A stretch of 6,759 nucleotides of DNA, from contig NZ_CALEDC010000168.1 in assembly GCF_937949835.1 (NCBI RefSeq), forward strand, positions 1 to 6,759, given 5' to 3'. The notes under the pieces are model-generated. The model worked only from the letters and a program-made list of their open reading frames with translations, was not told where the DNA came from and ran no database searches. Each line of letters begins with the position of its first letter. The stretch's first letter is position 1. Source of the stretch: an uncultured Campylobacter sp. GTDB lineage: Bacteria; Campylobacterota; Campylobacteria; Campylobacterales; Campylobacteraceae. Positions 1-6,759 of this stretch are shown here, one piece after another. Made by a program: the position numbers and the translations under genes.

Positions 1-1291
<1,291 letters not shown>

Positions 1292-1292
<1 letters not shown>

Positions 1293-2722
1293 TGTCTGTT
1301 TTATTTAGTGAGACCAAAGAGCGCGAAAATCGTTTTATAACGGCACTTAAAATTTCGGTGCCGTTTACCTGCGTTTTAATTGTTTTCGGAATTATTTTGT
1401 TTCGAAACGGCGAGTTTAAATTTGACGACGTAATTTTATTTTTGATACTTTTAATCTGCTATGTTTATTATGTCATCTATCAAATTTACTTTGGCTTTCA
1501 AAAGACGCTGATCGATCCCGTTACTCACGTATTCGTGCGCGAGGAGATCGAGAAAATTTTAAGCAATGATTTAGCTAAAAATCGTCAAATAAATATCGTT
1601 CTTTTGCGAATTAAAAATATCATCGACATAAACGATCGATACGGTTATAAAAACGGCGATGAAATTTTATATGAGTATTGTAAGGAACTTTCAAATTTTA
1701 TGGCGGAGCAGGGTTTTAAGGACCTTCCGATCGGGCGCTTTATAAACGGCTACTTTGTATTCGGCGTAGAATCAAAAGCTACAAATTTAAGTCATATTTT
1801 GCGGATGTTTGAGCATAAAATTTCAAGTCAAACGATTAAAAACGTAGAGATAAAAAGTGAATTTACAATGCTTCCAAGTTCATATGACCGAAATCTAAAT
1901 AATATCGTAAATGCTCTATTTTATAAGATAAATCACCTGGACGACGAAGAGCACGGCGAGAAGGCTATTGACGTAGAGAAAGTATTAATTGACGTATTTT
2001 CCGCCGACGTAATGGAAGCGATCGATAGTGAAAATTTCAGCTTTAAATATCAGCGCGTTGCAGATAAAAACGGCGTAAAATCGCATATAAATTTGATCCC
2101 GAAGCTCGATCTAAGAAGCGGCGAAAAGATTACAAAAAGTAGAATTTTAGATATTTTGCTGCTAAATCATTACGATATTAAATACGATATTTCGATGATG
2201 AGGCAGATTTCTAGGATCATCTATTTTAAAGATATCGATGCTAAAATTTTTATCGAGATCATGCCTCAGACCCTGCGAAATAACGAGTTTCGCAATGAAA
2301 TTTTAAAGCTCATCGATAATAATCTAATCGATCCAAAAAAGATTGTGTTTGAGTTTAACGAAAAGCTTATCTATTCGGAGATTAAGCGCTTTGATGAAAT
2401 TTTAATTAAATTCCGCGAACTCGGTTTTAGCTTCGCTCTGTCGCAGTTCGGCGGCTCAAACGCGAGCTTTGAATATTTAAAATTTTTAGAAGTGGATTTT
2501 ATCGTTTATGATATAGAATTTAACAAAAATTTAGACGACGAAAAGATCAAAAATATATTTATCGGCATCAACGAAGCCTGTGCAAAATCGAGCATCAAAA
2601 CCGTAATGCGCTTTGTAGATAAGCAGGAATTTCAAATGCAGCTTTATACAATGGGTATCGATTATATTCAGGGATTTTGCGTCGAAAAGCCGAACGATAT
2701 ATCGAATTTAAGGAGATCATAG
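1292..2722 (+). CDS. Membrane-anchored protein with degenerate GGDEF and EAL domains
   Basis: A 476-residue protein built like a cyclic-di-GMP enzyme but lacking catalytic residues in both domains. Two hydrophobic segments (about 19-37 and 46-68) anchor it in the inner membrane with only a short loop between them, so there is no obvious sensor domain. The GGDEF-like region (about 72-215) keeps the INDRYGYKNGDE helix, but the signature reads INGYF (151-155) and the first metal Asp is lost. The EAL-like region (about 245-470) has no EAL motif and reads SQFG (384-387) where active enzymes have DDFG. It keeps FEFNE (353-357) and the closing QGFCVEKP (460-467). I infer a nucleotide-binding or protein-interaction role rather than synthesis or hydrolysis. 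The ATG overlaps the gyrB stop (TAATG) with no good ribosome site, suggesting translational coupling. The gene looks more AT-rich than its neighbours by eye. Its exact function is unknown. Confidence 0.85.
2710..2715 (+). promoter_or_regulatory. Strong ribosome binding site of queF
   Basis: AAGGAG lies six bases before the GTG at 2722, inside the last codons of the upstream gene. It decides the queF start in favour of GTG 2722 over the ATG at 2677, which would add 15 residues that duplicate coding sequence of the upstream gene and has no such site. Confidence 0.85.
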
Positions 2723-3102
2723 TGAGATATGGCGAAGAGGAAATTGAGAAATTTGACATAGAAAAGATGGAAGTTTGGCCCAATAAACAAAAGCGCGATT
2801 ATCTTATAAAAATAACCCTACCTGAGTTTTGCTGCCGCTGTCCGCGCTCGGGCTATCCGGACTTTGCGACGATCTATTTGGAATATATCCCCGATAAGCT
2901 CGTAGTCGAACTTAAAGCTATCAAACTTTACATAAATTCCTTTATGAACCGCTACATCAGCCATGAGGATAGCATAAATGAAATTTACGGCGCGCTGCAA
3001 AGCAAGTTAAAGCCTAAATTTATGAAAATCACGGGCGATTTTAATCCGCGCGGCAACGTCCACACGGTAATCGAAATAAACTCGGATCAAATTTACCGAT
3101 GA
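2722..3102 (+). CDS. queF: NADPH-dependent 7-cyano-7-deazaguanine reductase (PreQ0 reductase)
   Basis: QueF reduces the nitrile of preQ0 to the aminomethyl group of preQ1 using NADPH, the step before base exchange into tRNA by Tgt in queuosine synthesis. It is a cytoplasmic T-fold enzyme. The 126-residue length from GTG matches the short, single-domain (B. subtilis-like) class. The active-site block is CPRSGYPDFA, with nucleophile Cys40 and Asp47 spaced as in Bacillus Cys55/Asp62. The family motif ELKAIKLYINSFMN is at 63-76, the substrate-binding His81-Glu82 pair follows, and GDFNPRGN is at 105-112. Two more cysteines (37, 38) lie just before the nucleophile. The start was chosen as GTG 2722: it follows AAGGAG and overlaps the upstream stop (TAGTG), and homologues I recall begin at the same point (MRYGE-). 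The TGA overlaps the next ATG (ATGA). Confidence 0.96.
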   Translation: MRYGEEEIEKFDIEKMEVWPNKQKRDYLIKITLPEFCCRCPRSGYPDFATIYLEYIPDKLVVELKAIKLYINSFMNRYISHEDSINEIYGALQSKLKPKFMKITGDFNPRGNVHTVIEINSDQIYR

Positions 3103-4334
3103 TAAGCTCAAATTTAGTCGAACAAATTTTTAAATCCGCAAGCATTAGCCGCTGGAACGATTACCCAAAGATGGTAAGTTTAGTTGAGCTCGACAAGCAG
3201 GCGCATAAATTTATCATCGCTTATTTTATCGCTAGCTTTGAGCGCGACGTAGATATCAACTACGTCATCGAAGCGGGGATTTTCGAGTTTTTAGCGCGCA
3301 TCGTCGTGACCGACATCCGTCCGGACGTCTTTCATCAGATACAAAAAACCAAGAAAAAAAAGATCAACGAATGGGTTTTAAGCGTCCTAGAAAGCGATCT
3401 TTTGCCTATTCAAAATGGCGCGTTTCTCGAGCGATTTAAAAAATATCTAAATTCCAAGGATCATAAGAAAGAAGCCGTTATTTTAAAGGCGGCTAGCTAC
3501 CTCTCTACGCGGTGGGAATTTAATATCGTATATCAAACGAGCCAGTTTTTAAACGATATTGAAGAGCTAAAATCCAAGGTCGAGGAGGAGCTCGAGGATT
3601 ATTACGAGCTAATCGGCGTGCGAAAGATCGTGATGAATAAAAAACTTGCTCGCATAGTCGATCTTAGCGGCAGACTTCGTTTTCAAAAGCGCTGGGCGCA
3701 GACGCCGCGTATCCCTGAGACTTCGGTGCTAGGGCATATGCTAGTAGTCGCGATTTTAAGCTATTTTTTCTCGCTTGAAGTGGGTGCGTGCCGCTCGCGC
3801 ACGGCGTATAATTTTTTCTGCGCGCTATTTCACGATCTACCAGAAAGCCTCACTCGCGACATCATTAGCCCCGTAAAATACGGTGTTAAAGGCCTTAGTG
3901 ACATCATCGGCGAATATGAGATGCGGCTAATAGACGATAAAATTTTACCCTTTGTGCCGGAACATATGCGAGATGATTTTAGTTATATTTTGGGTATCCG
4001 TAAAGAGGGCAGTAAATTTATAAAAGACGAGTTTGAAAACCGCACCTTCGAGTTAGGCAAGGAGCCTAAATTTGCGGAGGGCAGCCTAAAGATGTTTAAC
4101 GAAGATAAATTCCGCGCAATCGACGGCAAGGCGCTTAAGTATTGCGATAAGCTAGCGGCATTTTTTGAGGCGGGGATTTCGATCAGCTACGGCGTTAAAA
4201 GCAAGGAGCTGCTTAGCGGGTATAATTCGATGTTAGAGTTTTTCAAAGCCAAGCCGAAAATTGAAGGCGTCGATTTTCAGAGTGTTTGCGAGGATTTCAA
4301 AGAGCATTTCGGACTTAATAGGATCGATTTATAA
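3099..4334 (+). CDS. Tandem HD-domain protein, YfbR-like 5'-deoxynucleotidase active site in second half
   Basis: A 411-residue soluble protein made of two related HD-type halves. The second half (about 185-385) carries every residue I know to matter in E. coli YfbR, which dephosphorylates deoxynucleoside 5'-monophosphates: Arg198-Trp199, His213, His245-Asp246, Glu249, Asp254 and the late metal ligand Asp350 (CDKLAAFFEA). The block HDLPESLTRDIISPVKY aligns directly with HDASEVLTGDLPTPVKY of YfbR. The first half (about 8-100) repeats the pattern (RW at 18-19, His36, TDI at 71-73), but the HD pair is replaced by Glu63-Phe64, so it should not bind metal. A charged helix (about 150-172, probably coiled coil) joins the halves. 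YfbR itself is about 200 residues, so this is double length. The ATG overlaps the queF stop by four bases. The dNMP phosphatase activity is inferred; another nucleotide substrate is possible. Confidence 0.85.
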   Translation: MISSNLVEQIFKSASISRWNDYPKMVSLVELDKQAHKFIIAYFIASFERDVDINYVIEAGIFEFLARIVVTDIRPDVFHQIQKTKKKKINEWVLSVLESDLLPIQNGAFLERFKKYLNSKDHKKEAVILKAASYLSTRWEFNIVYQTSQFLNDIEELKSKVEEELEDYYELIGVRKIVMNKKLARIVDLSGRLRFQKRWAQTPRIPETSVLGHMLVVAILSYFFSLEVGACRSRTAYNFFCALFHDLPESLTRDIISPVKYGVKGLSDIIGEYEMRLIDDKILPFVPEHMRDDFSYILGIRKEGSKFIKDEFENRTFELGKEPKFAEGSLKMFNEDKFRAIDGKALKYCDKLAAFFEAGISISYGVKSKELLSGYNSMLEFFKAKPKIEGVDFQSVCEDFKEHFGLNRIDL

Positions 4335-4336
4335 AA

Positions 4337-4440
4337 CCCCTTCCCAGATGGCTGCGGCACATGCGAGATCTAAGTGCTCTGCTGTATTCCTACCCTGAAG
4401 CGGTGCCTAAAAAAAGCATTGCACAGGTCTAAGAAAGGGC
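4337..4440 (-). ncRNA. ffs: Signal recognition particle RNA, small bacterial (4.5S) type
   Basis: This RNA binds Ffh (SRP54) and pairs with FtsY to target nascent membrane proteins to the inner membrane. Read on the minus strand, the apical domain IV is unmistakable: CAGG (4397-4394), stem GUA, GGAA tetraloop (4390-4387), stem UAC, then AGCA (4383-4380). These form the Ffh-binding symmetric loop. Outside it, GCUU pairs with GAGC. The two ends pair over about 11 base pairs (CCCUUUCU-UAGA with UCUGGGAAGGG), closing a single rod of about 100 nt, the usual length for Gram-negative SRP RNA. A seven-U run lies in the 5' arm (4415-4409). The RNA ends in GGGG followed by TTTT immediately beside the stop of the HD gene, so the two transcripts converge. 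Ends are estimated to within a few bases from pairing and the promoter. Confidence 0.9.
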
Positions 4441-4447
4441 GATCAAG

Positions 4448-4453
4448 ATTATA
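4448..4453 (-). promoter_or_regulatory. -10 box for the SRP RNA promoter
   Basis: The minus strand reads TATAAT, a perfect sigma70 -10 box, ending seven bases before the inferred 5' end of the SRP RNA at about 4440. No TTGACA-like -35 is visible, which is normal for Campylobacter vegetative promoters. The box sits inside the 42-base gap shared with the divergent gene at 4483. Confidence 0.7.
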
Positions 4454-4471
4454 TGGAAATGTTTCTTAAAG

Positions 4472-4476
4472 TAAGG
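4472..4476 (+). promoter_or_regulatory. Ribosome binding site of the 139-residue gene
   Basis: TAAGG is placed six bases before ATG 4483. An in-frame TAA (4480-4482) directly precedes that ATG, so translation cannot begin further upstream in this frame. I see no convincing + strand -10 box with room for a leader; the gene may share the short divergent region with the SRP RNA promoter. Confidence 0.6.
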
Positions 4477-4482
4477 TTATAA

Positions 4483-4902
4483 ATGAATTTTAAAAATCAT
4501 CTTTTATCCGTATTTCGCGAGGTTTTTATCCCTCATCATCGTTCTATTGAGTTTAGAGCCAAAATTTTTGCCGCAATGCTTCTTGCCAAAAAGAAGCAGA
4601 CCGACGAGGATTACGACGTGATCAAAGATATAGCCGGCGAAATTTATCCAGGCGACGAACAGCGCATAGGCGTGCTGGTCTCCATCGTAAAAGAGTATAT
4701 CTTAAAGGCGAAAACCTATAAAAGCTTAAATTTAGATTCGCTTTTAAAAGAGATCGACAGAGATATCAAAAATAACAAAAAATATATCAAAAAGATTGAT
4801 TTTTCGCATCTACGCCGTTTGATCGGAGATGATGACGAGGATGCGCTAATCCAACAGCGCGTGTATGAGTTTTTTGTCTGCGAAGTCAAAGAGTATTCGT
4901 AA
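4483..4902 (+). CDS. Conserved-looking hypothetical protein, helical, possibly TerB-like
   Basis: A 139-residue cytoplasmic protein that I do not recognise with confidence. It has no signal peptide or membrane segment and appears almost entirely helical, rich in Lys, Asp, Glu and Ile. The stretch from about 21 to 75 (an FRAKIFAAMLLAKK helix, then a DEDYDVIKDIAGEIYPGDEQR segment, then a VSIVKEYI helix) faintly resembles the helical bundle of TerB-like proteins. That is a weak visual impression, not an assignment. An acidic patch (GDDDED, 115-120) precedes a final helix. The start is fixed by an in-frame TAA immediately before the ATG and a TAAGG ribosome site. It lies 64 bases upstream of typA on the same strand, but a separate promoter in that gap suggests typA does not depend on it. 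Codon use matches its neighbours, so it is very likely a real gene. Confidence 0.8.
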   Translation: MNFKNHLLSVFREVFIPHHRSIEFRAKIFAAMLLAKKKQTDEDYDVIKDIAGEIYPGDEQRIGVLVSIVKEYILKAKTYKSLNLDSLLKEIDRDIKNNKKYIKKIDFSHLRRLIGDDDEDALIQQRVYEFFVCEVKEYS

Positions 4903-4927
4903 ATTTTTATCTTAAGAATTTTTTTAG

Positions 4928-4933
4928 TATAAT
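4928..4933 (+). promoter_or_regulatory. -10 box of the typA promoter
   Basis: TATAAT preceded by a T-rich run (4918-4925) in the 64-base gap after the hypothetical gene, the typical form of a Campylobacter sigma70 promoter without a -35 box. Transcription would start near 4940 and give a leader of about 27 bases before the typA start codon. Confidence 0.75.
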
Positions 4934-4956
4934 CGTCAGTTTTTGAAATTATAAAC

Positions 4957-4960
4957 GGAG
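4957..4960 (+). promoter_or_regulatory. Ribosome binding site fixing the TTG start of typA
   Basis: GGAG lies six bases before TTG 4967. An in-frame TAA at 4952-4954 rules out any earlier start, and the next in-frame ATG or GTG comes only at codons 41-42, after the P-loop, so TTG is the only workable start. Confidence 0.85.
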
Positions 4961-4966
4961 AGAAAT

Positions 4967-6759
4967 TTGGAAAATATCAGAAATATCGCGGTTATCGCGC
5001 ACGTCGATCATGGCAAGACCACTATCGTAGATGAGCTTTTAAAACAGTCCGGCACCTTCGGTAATCACCAAGAGGTCGGAGAGCGCGTGATGGACAGCAA
5101 CGACATAGAGCGAGAGCGCGGCATTACGATCCTATCCAAAAATACCGCCATCCATTACGGCGGCGTTAAAATCAACATCATCGACACCCCGGGCCACGCC
5201 GACTTCGGCGGCGAGGTAGAGCGCGTGCTAAAGATGGTAGACGGCGTGCTTTTGCTCGTCGATGCGCAAGAAGGCGTCATGCCGCAGACAAAATTTGTCG
5301 TAAAAAAGGCACTATCTTTGGGGCTCAGACCTATCGTAGTCGTAAATAAAATCGACAAGCCCGCAGCCGATCCGGACCGCGTGGTAAATGAAATTTTCGA
5401 TCTTTTTGTAGCGCTTGACGCAAACGACGAGCAGCTTGAGTTCCCCGTCATCTACGCCGCGGCCAAAAACGGCTATGCAAAATACGATCTAAGCGATGAG
5501 AGCACCGACATGAAGCCGCTTTTTGAGACGATCATCTCTCACGTTCCGACCCCTAGCGGCAGCGACGATAATCCGCTTCAACTGCAGGTTTTCACGCTTG
5601 ATTACGATAACTACGTCGGTAAGATCGGCATCGCTAGGATTTTCAACGGCACGATAAATAAAAACCAAAGTGTTATGCTAGCCAAAGCTGACGGCACGCA
5701 CATCAACGGTAGAATTTCAAAGCTGATCGGCTTTAACGGGCTTGAGCGTACCGACATCGATGCGGCGGGCACGGGCGACATTGTGGCGATTGCGGGCTTT
5801 GACGCGCTTGACGTAGGCGATAGCATCGTAGATCCCAATAATCCGATCCCGCTTGATGCGCTGCATATCGAAGAGCCGACTCTTAGCGTAATTTTCAGCG
5901 TAAATGACGGACCACTAGCCGGCACGGAGGGTAAATTCGTAACCTCAAATAAGATCGACGAGCGCTTGGAAGCGGAGATGAAAACCAACATCGCGATGCG
6001 CTATGAAAACGCGGGCGAGGGAAAATTTAAAGTAAGCGGCCGCGGCGAGTTGCAGATTACGATTTTGGCTGAAAATATGCGCCGCGAGGGCTTTGAGTTT
6101 TGCCTCGGGCGCCCGGAAGTCATCATCAAAGAGATCGACGGCATCAAATGCGAGCCTTTCGAGCATCTAGTCATCGACGCGCCCGATGATTGTACCGGCA
6201 CCGTCATCGAAAAGCTCGGTCGCAAAAAGGCCGAGATGAAGGTGATGAATCCGACCGGCGACGGGCAGACGCGCATGGAGTTTGAGATCCCCGCGCGCGG
6301 TCTTATCGGCTTTCGCTCGCAGTTTTTGACCGATACTCGCGGCGAAGGGGTGATGAATCATAGCTTTTTGGAATTTCGCCCCTTCATCGGCGCGGTCGAG
6401 AAGCGACAAAACGGCGCGCTCGTGAGCATGGAAAACGGAGTGGCGCTAGGATACAGCCTGTGGAACCTGCAAGATCGCGGCGTGCTTTTTATCGCTCCGC
6501 AGGCGAAGGTCTATCTGGGCATGATCATCGGCGAGCACAGCCGCCCGAACGATCTGGACGTCAATCCGATCAAGGGTAAAAATTTAACCAACGTCCGCGC
6601 CAGCGGCAGCGATGATGCGATCAAGCTCGTGCCGCCACGAGCATTAAATTTAGAGCGTGCTTTAGAGTGGATCGAAGAGGACGAGCTTGTGGAGGTTACG
6701 CCGGTAAATATCCGCGTACGCAAGCGATACCTGGACCCTACAACGCGCAGAGGAATGGC
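4967..6759 (+). CDS. typA: Ribosome-associated translational GTPase TypA/BipA (last few codons outside window)
   Basis: TypA (BipA) is an EF-G-like GTPase that binds the 70S ribosome and aids 50S assembly and stress or low-temperature adaptation. It is a cytoplasmic protein. The G domain shows AHVDHGKT (11-18, P-loop), RGIT (51-54), DTPGH (73-77) and NKID (127-130). A beta-barrel domain and EF-G-like domains follow, with RGLIGFR at 444-450. The BipA-specific C-terminal domain has [14 protein letters not shown] at about 537-550 and ends in [13 protein letters not shown]. The frame is uninterrupted for 597 codons plus two bases; the family is about 600 residues, so only a few residues should be missing at the right edge. 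The start is TTG with GGAG upstream. The gene has its own TATAAT promoter and looks more GC-rich than the GGDEF-EAL gene, as expected for a well-expressed gene. Identification is certain. Confidence 0.97.
   Translation, partial: MENIRNIAVIAHVDHGKTTIVDELLKQSGTFGNHQEVGERVMDSNDIERERGITILSKNTAIHYGGVKINIIDTPGHADFGGEVERVLKMVDGVLLLVDAQEGVMPQTKFVVKKALSLGLRPIVVVNKIDKPAADPDRVVNEIFDLFVALDANDEQLEFPVIYAAAKNGYAKYDLSDESTDMKPLFETIISHVPTPSGSDDNPLQLQVFTLDYDNYVGKIGIARIFNGTINKNQSVMLAKADGTHINGRISKLIGFNGLERTDIDAAGTGDIVAIAGFDALDVGDSIVDPNNPIPLDALHIEEPTLSVIFSVNDGPLAGTEGKFVTSNKIDERLEAEMKTNIAMRYENAGEGKFKVSGRGELQITILAENMRREGFEFCLGRPEVIIKEIDGIKCEPFEHLVIDAPDDCTGTVIEKLGRKKAEMKVMNPTGDGQTRMEFEIPARGLIGFRSQFLTDTRGEGVMNHSFLEFRPFIGAVEKRQNGALVSMENGVALGYSLWNLQDRGVLFIAPQAKVYLGMIIGEHSRPNDLDVNPIKGKNLTNVRASGSDDAIKLVPPRALNLERALEWIEEDELVEVTPVNIRVRKRYLDPTTRRGM

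Noticed and set aside
2677..2721. ATG at 2677 as the queF start
   Set aside because: It would add 15 residues overlapping the upstream gene with no ribosome site, while GTG 2722 has AAGGAG six bases before it and gives the usual family length.
2595..3000. Two minus-strand frames (2595-2783 and 2818-3000) across the end of the EAL-like gene and queF
   Set aside because: They are antisense to well-supported genes, short, with no ribosome site that I can see; treated as shadows.
4903..4927. Intrinsic terminator after the 139-residue gene (CTTAAG followed by a T run)
   Set aside because: The inverted repeat is tiny and AT-only, so a stable hairpin is unlikely; the T-rich run is better read as the upstream part of the typA promoter.
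5155..6723. Several minus-strand open frames of 70-126 codons beneath typA
   Set aside because: They lie antisense to an uninterrupted, strongly recognisable TypA frame, have Ser/Thr/Pro-rich or Ala/Arg-rich compositions typical of shadow frames, and match no family I know.

Overview
The window looks like chromosomal DNA from a Campylobacter-type epsilonproteobacterium (Campylobacterota). The evidence is the GyrB, QueF and TypA protein sequences, the frequent 'aaaatttta'-type codon runs, and sigma70 promoters with a perfect TATAAT but no visible -35 box. Base composition is moderate by eye, which would fit the oral Campylobacter species (gracilis, rectus or showae type) better than the AT-rich C. 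jejuni. The species is not proven. In Campylobacter, gyrB normally sits in the dnaA-dnaN-gyrB block near the replication origin, so this is probably origin-proximal core genome.

Block 1 (1-4334, + strand) is a very tight four-gene run. It holds the C-terminal part of gyrB, a membrane-anchored protein with decayed GGDEF and EAL domains, queF (queuosine precursor reductase), and a double-domain HD protein whose second half carries a complete YfbR-type 5'-deoxynucleotidase active-site pattern. All three junctions are stop/start overlaps (TAATG, TAGTG, ATGA). This points to one transcript with translational coupling.

Block 2 (4335-4482) has no protein gene but is not empty. Its minus strand encodes a small SRP RNA (4.5S type, ffs), recognised by the CAGG/AGCA symmetric loop capped by a GGAA tetraloop. 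A TATAAT box lies just upstream of it. The RNA converges on the HD gene and diverges from the next gene.

Block 3 (4483-6759, + strand) holds a 139-residue helical protein of unknown function, then a promoter, then typA/bipA. typA starts at TTG and runs off the right edge only a few codons before its expected end. Open frames on the minus strand beneath typA are shadows.

I see no mobile element, CRISPR, tRNA, prophage or defence system. The less ordinary points are the tandem HD protein with an inactive first half, the doubly degenerate GGDEF-EAL protein coupled to gyrB and queF, and the SRP RNA packed between two genes. Nothing here convincingly amounts to a wholly new system.
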